The notes beneath the pieces are model-generated. The model saw only the letters and a list, made by a program, of their open reading frames with translations, was not told the origin of the DNA and ran no database searches. Of a DNA stretch of 64,000 nucleotides, positions 33,658 through 43,144 are shown piece after piece (within the stretch, counting starts at the first letter, position 1; each line of letters opens with the position of its first letter). Source of the DNA: Coriobacteriaceae bacterium AM100-PB1-1D-6A. GTDB lineage: Bacteria > Actinomycetota > Coriobacteriia > Coriobacteriales > Coriobacteriaceae. The stretch covers positions 186,001 through 250,000 of the forward strand of contig JAQDNC010000002.1 of the NCBI GenBank assembly GCA_027660625.1. Direction: 5' to 3'. The position numbers and the translations under genes were made by a program.

Positions 33658-35412
33658 CTAGGAGTGCACGACCACGCACAGACCGACTTTGATGCAGTCG
33701 TGGAGCGCCTTGGCATCGGCTAGGCGCAGGTTGATGCAGCCGTGGCTACCGCACCACTTGTACGATTCGGCACTATCGAAGCTCGAATCGTTTTGCCAGG
33801 TAGCGTCGTGGAAGCCAACCATGTTGCCCTCAAACGGCATCCAGTAGCTCACCGGGCTCTCGTATTTGGGCTTACCGGTCTTGGGGTCCTTGGCGCCGAT
33901 AAGCTTGGTGGCGCCGTCGTTGCTGTTGATCTGCCACACGCCCTCGGGGGTAGCGTCTTCGCCCGGTTTGCCGGAAATAAAGTTGGCCTCCCAAACGATA
34001 TTGCCGCTCTCGTCATAGTAGCGCGCGTGCTGCTCGGACAGGTCGACGTCGATATACGCTTTCCAATCGGGCTCGCCCTTTGCGGTAAAGGTGTCGGCCT
34101 TCTGGGAGTAATTGATCTCAATCTCACCGGTCTGCTTGTTGTTAATAGCATCCTCGACTTGCTTGGCAAGCGTGCTGCTATCGATAGACCAACCAAAGTC
34201 ACCGCCTTCGACGGCACATTGCTTGCCATCGGCGCGCGTCCACCAACGGGTGGAGCCTACGGTGTTAAAGCCATTGGCGAGCTCGGCTGCCCAGTTGCTG
34301 ATCTGGGAGGTGTCGAGCGTGGGGTTTGTAGGGTCGGCAAAGCTGATCCACTGCAGCACCGAGCTACCGTCGACCTTGCCGGCATCGTTGCCGTTGAGCT
34401 TAACGGTCACGTTGACGCCCAGGAAGTTGTTGGCGGCATCGCATGCAGCCTGAATCTGGTCGTTGGTGAGCGTACCGTTGAGCGGATCGTAGGCATCGTT
34501 GCCGATCTTGGTGATATCGACGGATTCCGCCAGCGATGCGAGCTCGAGCTCGGCATACTTGATCACGTGCTCGCGGTTGAGCTTCTCGTTGGAGCGGGCC
34601 TTCTCCACGGTGAACTTGCCCGCCTGTTCGTCGTAGGAATTCGAGGCCTCAAAGGTGCCCGAGCGGCCCTCGTTGAATGCGTCGATGGCAGTACCCAGAT
34701 CCTCTTCGAACTGCTTTTGGTCAAAGGCGTCCGAGAGCATGGACAGGTCGACGTCCTGTTCCAGGTCGATGGTGTCGTTTTTGGTCGCGCTAACGTTTTT
34801 GCCGCCGAGCGAGGCAACCAGGCGCGAAGGCCACAACAGCGGCTCGTTGTTGCCGATAATCTCGTGGGCAGCTGCCTCGCCATCGACGATGGGCTCGTCG
34901 GATTTAGGCTGATAGGTCCAGCTAAAGTCGTCACCCGAAACGGTGAGCTTGTAGTGCTTCCAGGCCGAGTTGACCTTGGTGGCGGCGGAAGAGGCGTTAG
35001 AAAACGAGATATCGACGCCGGCGATGGTGGTGTTGGGGTAGGCAATCTGCGAAAATGCCACGACACCCACGATATAGATGATAGCGACGAGGCCGAGGAC
35101 GACGAAGAACGCCGTCCTGCCACCCGCCTTATTGCCCTTTGCGGAGCGGTTGTCGGCGGGGCCGCGGTTGTTGGAAACTCGAGCGTGCGAAGGGCCCTGG
35201 TTGTGACCGGCGCCATGTGCGGAACGCTGCTGGTGCTGCTGATATTGCTGGCGCTGCTGGTGCTGGTTCTGATTGGGGCGCGGGGAGGTGTTTGCCGCGG
35301 CGCGCTGTTGGCCATGTGCTGGCGCTATGGGACGCGGCGACTGGACACCACCGGCATGCCTGCTAGGCTGCTGCGGGTCGGGGATCAGTTGGGTGTGATC
35401 GTTCTGCGACAT
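33658..35412 (-). CDS. L,D-transpeptidase with peptidoglycan-binding repeats (YkuD)
   Basis: 584 residues. Residues 1-95 are a Gln/Pro/Asn-rich cytoplasmic region. One membrane anchor follows (about 99-122), then two PG_binding_4-like regions (about 125-430). The C-terminal YkuD domain has catalytic HDATW (His) and SHGCINLRLADAK (Cys). It makes 3-3 cross-links in peptidoglycan, a beta-lactam-insensitive activity. It is monocistronic. The N-terminal Gln-rich stretch (QQRQQYQQHQQ) is low-complexity. Confidence 0.95.
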   Translation of the reverse strand: MSQNDHTQLIPDPQQPSRHAGGVQSPRPIAPAHGQQRAAANTSPRPNQNQHQQRQQYQQHQQRSAHGAGHNQGPSHARVSNNRGPADNRSAKGNKAGGRTAFFVVLGLVAIIYIVGVVAFSQIAYPNTTIAGVDISFSNASSAATKVNSAWKHYKLTVSGDDFSWTYQPKSDEPIVDGEAAAHEIIGNNEPLLWPSRLVASLGGKNVSATKNDTIDLEQDVDLSMLSDAFDQKQFEEDLGTAIDAFNEGRSGTFEASNSYDEQAGKFTVEKARSNEKLNREHVIKYAELELASLAESVDITKIGNDAYDPLNGTLTNDQIQAACDAANNFLGVNVTVKLNGNDAGKVDGSSVLQWISFADPTNPTLDTSQISNWAAELANGFNTVGSTRWWTRADGKQCAVEGGDFGWSIDSSTLAKQVEDAINNKQTGEIEINYSQKADTFTAKGEPDWKAYIDVDLSEQHARYYDESGNIVWEANFISGKPGEDATPEGVWQINSNDGATKLIGAKDPKTGKPKYESPVSYWMPFEGNMVGFHDATWQNDSSFDSAESYKWCGSHGCINLRLADAKALHDCIKVGLCVVVHS

Positions 35413-35520
35413 CGTGTGTATATCCTTCGAGTTTCGCTTTACGGCTCATCGTGTTTTAACTGGGCTTGAATTATAGCGATTAGGCAGTTGCTTGTGTTAC
35501 GAAAAGAGTGGCGATAAGGA

Positions 35521-35546
35521 ATAGGTGGGACATATGTCCCACCTAT
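35521..35546. repeat. Perfect 26-bp palindrome downstream of the serine dehydratase gene
   Basis: ATAGGTGGGACAT followed by its exact inverse, with no loop bases. It lies 17 bp after the sdaA stop (minus strand) and 109 bp before the L,D-transpeptidase start. It could be a terminator core or a protein-binding site. Confidence 0.75.
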
Positions 35547-35562
35547 CGTTCGCTTTTGCTCG

Positions 35563-37170
35563 CTATCCGCATATTCCGCATTTCGCGCACGCCGAGAGTG
35601 CTGCCGGAGCCTGCGCGATGCCGCCCTTGGCCGTTTCGCGCAACGTGGCAGGCAGAGCGTGGCCCACCGAGAGCATCACGTGTGCCATCTGGTCAAACGG
35701 TACCAGGCTCTTGATGCCGGCGAGGGCGAGTTGCGCCGAGCTAAAGGCCGCGGCCACGCCGATGGCGTTGCGGTTTTGGCATGGCACCTCGACAAGGCCG
35801 CCGACGGGGTCGCAAACGAGACCCAACAGGTTGCTCAGCGCGATGGAGCTGGCGTCGAGCGCTTGCTCGGGCGTGCCGCCCATCATCTGGACCAGCGCGG
35901 CGGCGGCCATGGCGGCAGCGCTTCCCACCTCGGCCTGGCATCCGCCCTCGGCGCCGGCGACGCAGGCGCTCGTGGTGAGGTTGAGGCCGATGGCGGCGGC
36001 GCAGTAGAGGGCATCCATGACCTGTTCGTCGTCGAGCTGGAGGTGATCGGCGAGCGCCAGCACGCAGCCGGGGACGACGCCCGCGGAGCCGGCCGTGGGG
36101 GCGGCAACGATCACGCCCATGGTGGCGGAGCGCTCGAGCACGGCCATCGCTCGGGCCACGGCATCGGTCTGAACGGGGCCCATCAGGCTTGTGCTCAAAT
36201 CGTTGCGGCGGGTGGCATCGACGAGCTTGGCCTCGCCGCCGATAAGCCCTCCGAGCGATCGTTGCGGATTGGCGATGGGGGCCGTGGTCTCCTCGCGCAT
36301 GACATCGAGCATGCGGCGCATGGCTGCGATAGCATGGGCCTCGCCGGTTAGACGCGCCTCGCGCACGGCCATAACGGCGCCAATATTCAGGCCGAGCTCG
36401 GCGCACGCATCGAGCAGCTGCTCGCCGTCGTCGAAGATCTCCTTGGCCGAGACGCCGGGGGAGAGCGATGACGCCGAGCCCGGGAGCTCGATAAACGTGG
36501 CGTAATCGACATTGTCGAGCTTGCGCAGCATAGGGACGACGGTGTCGTCGGGAGCGCCGTCGGTCTCAAAGACGGAATAAGCCTGGCCGCCCACCTCGGT
36601 GCGGTAGGTGCGGCAGAAGGCAATGTTGACGTGTGCGTAGGCAAGCAGGTTCGTGAGCGCGGCGAGCACGCCGGGGACGTCCTGGTGTGCCACGAAGAGC
36701 GTGGAATACATGCCCGAGATGTCGACTCCGACGCCGTTGATGCGGCTGATGCGCATCTTGCCGCCGCCCAGGCTCTCGCCGCGGACCTGCGCCGTAGAGC
36801 CCGTGTCGTCGACCATCTCGATATCGACGGTGTTGGGGTGGATGGAGGCGTCGTCGCCCTTGATGTCAAAGTGATAGTCGAGGCCCTGCTCGCGCGCGAG
36901 GTCAAAGGCCTGCTTGATGTTCTCATCGTCGGTATCGAGGCCCAAGATGCCCGCTACGAGCGCGCGATCGGTGCCATGGCCGCGGTAAGTATGGGCAAAG
37001 GAGTTCCACAGGCCAAAGGTGACCTTGGTGATGCGGCCTTCCAGCAGGCTGGCGGCAACCTGGGCGCAGCGCAGGGCGCCGGCGGTGTGTGACGAGCTAG
37101 GGCCGACCATGATGGGGCCCAAGATCTCGAATGCCGAGGTCGTAGCTAGTGTTTGCGGCTTGCCCGCCAT
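35563..37170 (-). CDS. sdaA: L-serine ammonia-lyase, fused beta-ACT-alpha form
   Basis: 535 residues from ATG 37170 (RBS AAGGAG). The beta domain with PSSSHTAGALR is at about 20-30. An ACT-like segment lies at about 150-225 (LFVAHQDVPGVLAALTNLLA). The alpha domain (about 255-535) has VIVAAPTAGSAGVVPG and CQAEVGSAAAMAAAAL. The C-terminal Cys cluster CAKCGICG supplies ligands for the oxygen-sensitive [4Fe-4S] cluster. It deaminates serine to pyruvate and ammonia. The single-chain order is a fusion of the two-subunit B. subtilis type. An upstream in-frame extension runs into the repeat element and is rejected. Confidence 0.95.
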   Translation of the reverse strand: MAGKPQTLATTSAFEILGPIMVGPSSSHTAGALRCAQVAASLLEGRITKVTFGLWNSFAHTYRGHGTDRALVAGILGLDTDDENIKQAFDLAREQGLDYHFDIKGDDASIHPNTVDIEMVDDTGSTAQVRGESLGGGKMRISRINGVGVDISGMYSTLFVAHQDVPGVLAALTNLLAYAHVNIAFCRTYRTEVGGQAYSVFETDGAPDDTVVPMLRKLDNVDYATFIELPGSASSLSPGVSAKEIFDDGEQLLDACAELGLNIGAVMAVREARLTGEAHAIAAMRRMLDVMREETTAPIANPQRSLGGLIGGEAKLVDATRRNDLSTSLMGPVQTDAVARAMAVLERSATMGVIVAAPTAGSAGVVPGCVLALADHLQLDDEQVMDALYCAAAIGLNLTTSACVAGAEGGCQAEVGSAAAMAAAALVQMMGGTPEQALDASSIALSNLLGLVCDPVGGLVEVPCQNRNAIGVAAAFSSAQLALAGIKSLVPFDQMAHVMLSVGHALPATLRETAKGGIAQAPAALSACAKCGICG

Positions 37171-37225
37171 GGTTGCTCCTTCTATGTCTCGTCGTCCCGA
37201 GGGGCGGGGCATACTCTGTCTCGCC

Positions 37226-37346
37226 GTTCCGAGGGCTTTAGTATTTGGTCGCCTGCTCGGACAGTCCTGCTCGCACGGAGGCCACATTAAGTGGCCTCCG
37301 GCTCGTGCGGAACTCGCGATCGACCAAATACTAAAGCCCTCGGAAC
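37226..37346. repeat. Nested hairpin element, family 3, copy B
   Basis: Perfect 26-bp inverted arms are at 37226-37251 and 37321-37346. The 69-base core contains CAGTCCTGCTCGCACG, the covarying stem GGAGGC-CACATTAAGTG-GCCTCC and CTCGTGCGGAACT. It lies between metK (downstream side) and the sdaA start. Confidence 0.88.
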
Positions 37347-37439
37347 TTAGGATACATGGTAGAGGCGCGCGTGCTTCAAAATTCATCAGGCGGTGACCTA
37401 TTCTGAGTTCCATGTTGCTACATCTTCACCACCGGTTTA

Positions 37440-37477
37440 ATAAAAAAGAAGTACCAGTTTGGAGCCGGTACTTCTTT
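37440..37477 (-). terminator. Intrinsic terminator after metK
   Basis: On the minus strand AAGAAGTACC / GGTACTTCTT with an 11-base loop, followed by a T-run. Confidence 0.88.
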
Positions 37478-37515
37478 GTGCGTAATGCTGTGTTGTCCAG
37501 GTCTGGCGACTCGTC

Positions 37516-38796
37516 TTACAGGCCGCAGGCTGCTTTGAGTTCTTCGACTCGGTCGGTCTTTTCCCAGGTGAAGTCGGGGTCTTCGCGGCCGAAGTGGCCG
37601 TAGGCTGCCGTCTTCTCGTAGATGGGGCGACGTAGGTCCAGGTCGCGGATGATGGCGCCCGGGCGCAGGTCGAAGGTCTTCTCCACGGCCTCGACGATCT
37701 TGTCCTCGGCAACATGTGCGGTGCCAAAGGTGTCGACCATGATTGAAAGCGGCTTGGATACGCCGATGGCGTAGGCCAGCTCGACTTCGCAGCGGTCGGC
37801 AAGGCCGGCGGCGACTACGTTCTTGGCGACCCAGCGAGCGGCGTACGCGGCGGAGCGGTCGACTTTGGTGCAGTCCTTGCCGCTAAAGGCTCCGCCGCCG
37901 TGACGGCCGTAGCCGCCATAAGTGTCGACGATGATCTTGCGGCCGGTCAGGCCCGTGTCACCCATAGGGCCGCCCACGACAAAGCGGCCGGTGGGGTTCA
38001 CATAGATATCGGCGCTATCCCACGGCATGTTCTCGGCAGCCATGACGGGCGCGATGACATGCTCGATGAGGTCGTCCTTGATCTTGCCCATGTCCTCAAT
38101 TTCGGCAGCGTGCTGCGTGGAGATGACGATGGTCGTGACCTCGACGGGCTTTCCGTCCTCGTAGCGCACGGTGACCTGGGTTTTGCCGTCGGGGCGCAGA
38201 TAGGGCAGAGTGCCGTCGTGGCGCACGGCTGCCAGGCGCTCGGCCAGGCGGCTTGCCAGGTAGTGCGGCATGGGCATGAGGGTCTTGGTCTCGTTGGAGG
38301 CGTAGCCGAACATCATGCCCTGGTCGCCGGCGCCGATCAGGTCGATCGGGTCGGTGGTAGCGCCGGTCTGGGTCTCAAACGACTCGTCGACGCCCTGGGC
38401 GATATCGGGGGACTGCTCGTGGATGAGGCTCATGACACCGCAGGTATCGCAGTCAAAGCCAAACTTGGCGCGGTTGTAGCCGATGCGGCGGATGACGCCG
38501 CGGGCAATCTCCTGCACGTCAACGTATGCCTGGGTGCGGATCTCGCCGGCGACGATGACGGTGCCGGTGGTCACGAGGGTCTCGCAGGCGCAGCGGACGT
38601 TTTCCACGTTGGCGGGCACGCCGTTGGGCGCAATATAGCCCTGCTCCTGCAGCTCTATTTCTTTGGCGAGGATGGCGTCGAGTACGGCATCGCTGATCTG
38701 GTCGGCGATCTTATCGGGATGACCCTCGGTCACCGATTCCGACGTAAACACAAACGATCCGTGTTGGGGCGGGATGGAACGAAGCTCTTCTGACAT
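37516..38796 (-). CDS. metK: S-adenosylmethionine synthetase
   Basis: 426 residues, slightly longer than the ~395 usual because of insertions. The signature hexapeptide region is [12 protein letters not shown], the P-loop-like motif is [22 protein letters not shown] (in part), and the N-terminal ATP-binding segment is [19 protein letters not shown]. It makes SAM from methionine and ATP. The upstream leader carries a GC-rich hairpin (38820-38846). Confidence 0.98.
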   Translation of the reverse strand: MSEELRSIPPQHGSFVFTSESVTEGHPDKIADQISDAVLDAILAKEIELQEQGYIAPNGVPANVENVRCACETLVTTGTVIVAGEIRTQAYVDVQEIARGVIRRIGYNRAKFGFDCDTCGVMSLIHEQSPDIAQGVDESFETQTGATTDPIDLIGAGDQGMMFGYASNETKTLMPMPHYLASRLAERLAAVRHDGTLPYLRPDGKTQVTVRYEDGKPVEVTTIVISTQHAAEIEDMGKIKDDLIEHVIAPVMAAENMPWDSADIYVNPTGRFVVGGPMGDTGLTGRKIIVDTYGGYGRHGGGAFSGKDCTKVDRSAAYAARWVAKNVVAAGLADRCEVELAYAIGVSKPLSIMVDTFGTAHVAEDKIVEAVEKTFDLRPGAIIRDLDLRRPIYEKTAAYGHFGREDPDFTWEKTDRVEELKAACGL

Positions 38797-38819
38797 GATT
38801 GTCCTTTCGAATAACGTGT

Positions 38820-38846
38820 CCCGGCGACCGTTACCATTCCGCCGGG
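38820..38846 (-). promoter_or_regulatory. Hairpin in the metK leader
   Basis: A perfect CCCGGCG / CGCCGGG stem with a 13-base loop, 24 bases before the metK ATG. A TATGAT box (38865-38870, minus strand) is a possible -10 upstream. I cannot match it to a known SAM riboswitch consensus. Confidence 0.4.
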
Positions 38847-38906
38847 CTCTGTATGCAAGGGCACATCATAGCGCGTAAATCCAACATTCACACCCTTTCC
38901 GCACCT

Positions 38907-39029
38907 ACTCATTGGGGACAGACTTAAACGACCAGACCCACTCATTGGGGACAGACTTAAATGACCAGCCGAAGGAACACTCCGGTATTTGGAGACTGGT
39001 CATTTAAGTCTGTCCCCAATGAGTGGGTC
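38907..39029. repeat. Direct and inverted copies of a 29-bp repeat between metK and gltX
   Basis: Two direct copies (38907-38935 and 38940-38968) begin ACTCATTGGGGACAGACTTA and differ at one position. One inverted copy is at 38996-39024. The second and third copies form a long hairpin with CCCACTC / GAGTGGG ends. The GGGGACAGACTTAA core resembles sequences often found beside RAYT/Y1-transposase loci, but no transposase is in the window. Confidence 0.85.
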
Positions 39030-39062
39030 GGTGCCCTTTGTGCGGAGGTTGCGTTGATGCTT

Positions 39063-39068
39063 TATACT
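39063..39068 (+). promoter_or_regulatory. -10 box of gltX
   Basis: TATACT, 41 bases before ATG 39109. The -35 is unclear and may be provided by the edge of the adjacent repeat. Confidence 0.4.
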
Positions 39069-39108
39069 GGTGCGGTTAGACATCCATCCTGCAATCGAGG
39101 AGATTTCC

Positions 39109-40584
39109 ATGGCATCAGACGTTCGCGTCCGCTTTGCACCCTCACCGACGGGCAAGCTGCACATCGGCGGCGCCCGCACCGCTATCTATAACTGGGCTTT
39201 TGCCCGCGCAAACGGCGGCACGTTCATCCTGCGCATCGACGACACCGATCCCACCCGTTCCACCGACGAGAACACGCAGATCATCCTACGCGCCATGCGT
39301 TGGCTGGGTCTTGACTGGGACGAGGGCCCCGAGGTGGGCGGCGACTTTGGCCCCTATGCCCAGACCGAGCGCCTGGACCTGTATAAGCAGGCCGCCCAGC
39401 AGCTCTGGGATGAGGGCAAGGCCTATCCCTGCTTCTGCACCAAGGAGCAGCTCGAGGCCGACCGCAAGGCCGCTCAGGAGCGCAAGGACCCCTTCCAGGG
39501 CTATCAGCGCCGCTGCCGCGATCTTGATCCCGAGGAGGCCCGCCGCCGCATCGAGGCCGGCGAGCCTTACGTCCTGCGCATCAAGGTGCCCGAGGACCGC
39601 GGCGACGTCGTCATCCACGACGCCGTCCACGGCGAGGTGACCTTCGACGCCAAGGAGCTCGACGACTTCGTCATCTTCCGCTCCGACGGCACGCCCACGT
39701 ATAACTTCGCGACCGTCGTCGACGACGCCATGATGAAGATTACCCACGTCATCCGCGGCGACGACCACCTGTCCAACACCCCACGCCAGGTCATGGTCTA
39801 CGAGGCCCTCGGCGCGCCCGTGCCCACGTTCGCCCACATCTCCATGATTCTGGGCGCTGACGGCAAGAAGCTCTCCAAGCGCCATGGCGCCACCTCGGTG
39901 GAGGAGTACCGCGACGCCGGCTACCTGTCCGACGCGTTCGTTAACTACCTGGCGTTGCTCGGCTGGTCGCTCGACGGCGAGACCACGATCATCCCGCGCG
40001 ATGTCCTGGCCAGCAAGTTCTCGCTCGACCGCATCTCCAAGAACCCGGCGACCTTCGACCCCAAAAAGCTCGACTGGGTCAATGCCGAGTACATCAACGG
40101 CATGTCCGATACTCAGTTTGCCGACGAGATCATGGTCCCCGAGCTGCACGAGGCAGGCCTCATCGAGGGTAATGTCGAGTACGGCGAGGACTGGATCGAC
40201 GCGCTCGCTGCCATCGTCAAGCCGCGCACCAAGATGCCGGTCGACGCCGTGACCGTCGCCGCCCCCATCTTTGCCACGGCCGAGACGCTCGAGTATGACG
40301 AGAAGTCCGTCAACAAGGGCCTGGCCAAGGAGGGTATGGGTGCCATTTTGGACGCCGCCAAGGCCGCGCTCGAGGGCATTACCGAGTGGACGGCCGCCAA
40401 CATCGATGCCGCACTTGAGCCGCTGCCCGAGCAGATGGACCTCAAGAAGCGCGTGGTGTTCCAGGCCGTGCGCGTCGCCGTCTGCGGCAACATGGTGAGC
40501 CCTCCGCTGGGCGAGACTATGGCGCTCGTCGGCCGTGACGACTGCCTGGCGCGCATCGATCGCGCCCGCACGATGGCGCTGTAA
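39109..40584 (+). CDS. gltX: Glutamyl-tRNA synthetase
   Basis: 491 residues from ATG 39109 (RBS CGAGGAG). The class I HIGH motif is APSPTGKLHIGGAR, the KMSKS motif is ADGKKLSKRHGA, and ELDDFVIFRSDGTPTYNFA is in between. It charges tRNA-Glu (and possibly tRNA-Gln, since no glnS or gatCAB is seen here). An in-frame GTG at 39070 is rejected because the RBS and homology point to 39109. Confidence 0.97.
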   Translation: MASDVRVRFAPSPTGKLHIGGARTAIYNWAFARANGGTFILRIDDTDPTRSTDENTQIILRAMRWLGLDWDEGPEVGGDFGPYAQTERLDLYKQAAQQLWDEGKAYPCFCTKEQLEADRKAAQERKDPFQGYQRRCRDLDPEEARRRIEAGEPYVLRIKVPEDRGDVVIHDAVHGEVTFDAKELDDFVIFRSDGTPTYNFATVVDDAMMKITHVIRGDDHLSNTPRQVMVYEALGAPVPTFAHISMILGADGKKLSKRHGATSVEEYRDAGYLSDAFVNYLALLGWSLDGETTIIPRDVLASKFSLDRISKNPATFDPKKLDWVNAEYINGMSDTQFADEIMVPELHEAGLIEGNVEYGEDWIDALAAIVKPRTKMPVDAVTVAAPIFATAETLEYDEKSVNKGLAKEGMGAILDAAKAALEGITEWTAANIDAALEPLPEQMDLKKRVVFQAVRVAVCGNMVSPPLGETMALVGRDDCLARIDRARTMAL

Positions 40585-40607
40585 CAGTCGCGCAAACGCA
40601 TGTATCC

Positions 40608-40639
40608 GAGCCCCGTTCACCCGAGCGGGGCTCTTGTTT
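40608..40639 (+). terminator. Terminator between gltX and priA
   Basis: GAGCCCCG / CGGGGCTC stem followed by TTGTTTCT. Confidence 0.75.
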
Positions 40640-40672
40640 CTCAAGGCGTATGGGATGGGAGGCACAGAGACC

Positions 40673-43126
40673 ATGGCCGAGCAACTGTCACTGTTTGGTT
40701 CGCCTGAACCCGAGCAGGCTCCCGTAAGGGCCGGCCGCACTGCCGAGCAGGCCAAGCCTGAGCCTGTGCCAGAGCCCATTGCCGCCTACGCGAGCGTGGT
40801 CCTCGACATTCCCACCCGTGCGCTGTCCGAGCCGTTTGCCTACGGCATTCCGCAGTCCCTCGCCAATGAGCCCCAGATCGGCTCCACCGTCCTAGTTCAT
40901 TTTGGCAACCGCGCGGCCGCGGGCTATATCGTCGACATTGCGTCTGAGCTGGGCGACTTGCAAGGCAACGCCGCCCTCGATTCCGTGCGCATCAAGCCTA
41001 TCGAGGCTATCCTCAGCAAACCGCTCTTTGGCGCCGAGGCCGCCCGCATTGCGCGTTGGATGAGCCGCGAGTATGTCGCGACGCGTTCCGAATGCCTGCG
41101 CCTGTTCTTGCCTCCGGGTGGCAGCCCGCGTGTCGTTAAGGGCGATGACGGGGCGTGGGCGGTCGAGCGCCCCGCCGTCAAGCCTATTCAAAACCGCTGG
41201 GTGATGCTTACACCCGAAGGCTTTGACTATACGCCGCCCAAGACAGCGGTTCGCCAGCGCCAGCTTATCGAGGCGCTCCAGTGCGGACCGGTCACGACGC
41301 GCGACCTCAACCTGCTCTACAACAGTATGTCGGCGACCATCAAGGCGCTCGAAAAACGCGGCGTCGTGGTGGTGGAGGAGCGTCGTGCTTGGCGTGGCTG
41401 CAGCGAGCAGACCACGCTGTCCTCGGCGAGCGGCAAGGCGCCGGTCGCGCTCACGGACGGCCAGCAGCAGGCGCTTGCGCAGATTGAGCGCGCCCGTCTT
41501 GACGCCCACGGCGACGTGGTGCTTGTAGACGGCGTCACCGGATCCGGTAAAACTGAGGTCTATCTCTCCGCCATCGAGCGCGTTCTCGCGGCCGGTCGCT
41601 CGGCCTGCGTGCTTGTGCCCGAGATCTCGCTGACGGCCCAAACCGTCGGCCGCTTTCGTTCGCGCTTTGGCGAGACGGTTGCTGTGTTCCATTCGCGCCT
41701 TTCGGCCGGTGAGCGCCTAGACCAGTGGGATATGGTCGCCAGCGGTGCCGCACGCGTGGTCGTGGGCGCGCGTTCGGCGCTTTTCTGCCCGCTCAGCGAC
41801 CTGGGCCTTATCATCATCGACGAGGAACACGAGACCAGCTACAAGCAGGGCTCCAGTCCGCGCTATCACGCGCGCGAGGTGGCGGCCGAGATGGCGCGCC
41901 GCTATCGCTGCCCACTCGTGCTGGGCTCGGCCACGCCTTCTGCCGAGGCCCTCGACCGCTGCCGCCGCGGCTCGTACAACGGTGCCACCTGGACGCGCGT
42001 CGAGATGCCCGAGCGCCCGGGACACGCCGTGCTACCCACGGTCCGCATTGCCGACCTGCGCCGCGAGTTTTCGCACGGCAGCCGCTCCATGTTCTCTAAA
42101 CCGCTGATGGAAGGTTTGGAGCGCGTTGTAGAGCGCCGCGAGAAGGCTGTGCTGCTGCATAACCGCCGCGGCTTTGCGCCGTTTTTGATGTGCCGCGAGT
42201 GCGGTTGCGTCCCCACCTGCAACCACTGCTCTACGGCGCTTACGTACCACGAGCGCACGCACACGCTGCAGTGCCACACCTGTGGTTCGTCCTGGCGCGT
42301 GCAGCCGTATCCCGCGCCCACGAGTCGTTGCCCCAAGTGCGGCAGCCGTTACCTGGCAAAAATGGGTCTGGGCACGCAGCAGATCGAGGACGCGCTGCAC
42401 CAGATGCTGCCCGAGGATGTCGCCATCATTCGCATGGATGCCGATTCCACGCGTGGCAAGGACGCGCATAAGAAGTTGCTCGAGCAGTTCGATGCCGCCG
42501 ATTGCGCGGTGCTGCTGGGCACTCAGATGATCGCCAAGGGCCTCGACTTTCCCGAGGTTACCCTTGTGGGCGTGGTCAATGCCGACTTTGCATTAAAGCT
42601 ACCCGATTTTAGAGCGGGGGAGCGCGCTTACGATTTGCTGGAGCAGGTCGCCGGCCGTGCCGGTCGCGGTGATCGCCCTGGCGAGGTCATCATCCAGACC
42701 TATCTGCCCGAGGACCCGGTTATTCGCGCCGTCGCCGAGCACGACCGTTCGATCTTTACCGACTACGATCTGGACCAGCGCCGCGACGCGCTGTTCCCGC
42801 CGTTTGTTCGCCTGGTCAACATCTTGGTGTGGTCGGCGAACCGAGACGACGCGCAGGACTACATTGGGCGCATTGCAAAGCTTCTTAAGCGCCGCTGGCA
42901 TGCCGCCGCGCCCGACTTTTTGCGGGCGGGGAGCGCCGTGCCCCAGGTGCTGGGCCCGGCTTCGTGTGTAATCGAGAGAGCCAAGGACCGTTACCGCTTC
43001 CATCTGCTTGTGAAGTCGCCTGTGGGGTACCATGTCTCTGATGATATCGACGCCTGCCTCAAAGAGGTGGGCTCTGTGCGCGGCGTGAGCGTGAGCGTTG
43101 ACGTCGATGCCTATGATTTGATGTAA
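40673..43126 (+). CDS. priA: Primosomal protein N' (replication restart helicase)
   Basis: 817 residues from ATG 40673 (GGGAGG 10 bases upstream). An N-terminal 3'-end-binding domain is followed by a winged helix. Walker A is VDGVTGSGKTEVYLSAIER, and the DEAH-like box is LIIIDEEHETSYKQ. The zinc-binding Cys array (CRECGCVPTCNHC, CHTCGS, CPKCGS) interrupts the helicase lobes. Motif VI is EQVAGRAGRGDRPGEVIIQT. It reloads the replisome at stalled forks. It precedes def-fmt-rsmB in the usual order. Confidence 0.97.
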   Translation: MAEQLSLFGSPEPEQAPVRAGRTAEQAKPEPVPEPIAAYASVVLDIPTRALSEPFAYGIPQSLANEPQIGSTVLVHFGNRAAAGYIVDIASELGDLQGNAALDSVRIKPIEAILSKPLFGAEAARIARWMSREYVATRSECLRLFLPPGGSPRVVKGDDGAWAVERPAVKPIQNRWVMLTPEGFDYTPPKTAVRQRQLIEALQCGPVTTRDLNLLYNSMSATIKALEKRGVVVVEERRAWRGCSEQTTLSSASGKAPVALTDGQQQALAQIERARLDAHGDVVLVDGVTGSGKTEVYLSAIERVLAAGRSACVLVPEISLTAQTVGRFRSRFGETVAVFHSRLSAGERLDQWDMVASGAARVVVGARSALFCPLSDLGLIIIDEEHETSYKQGSSPRYHAREVAAEMARRYRCPLVLGSATPSAEALDRCRRGSYNGATWTRVEMPERPGHAVLPTVRIADLRREFSHGSRSMFSKPLMEGLERVVERREKAVLLHNRRGFAPFLMCRECGCVPTCNHCSTALTYHERTHTLQCHTCGSSWRVQPYPAPTSRCPKCGSRYLAKMGLGTQQIEDALHQMLPEDVAIIRMDADSTRGKDAHKKLLEQFDAADCAVLLGTQMIAKGLDFPEVTLVGVVNADFALKLPDFRAGERAYDLLEQVAGRAGRGDRPGEVIIQTYLPEDPVIRAVAEHDRSIFTDYDLDQRRDALFPPFVRLVNILVWSANRDDAQDYIGRIAKLLKRRWHAAAPDFLRAGSAVPQVLGPASCVIERAKDRYRFHLLVKSPVGYHVSDDIDACLKEVGSVRGVSVSVDVDAYDLM

Positions 43127-43144
43127 CAACCCGAAAGGATGGCC

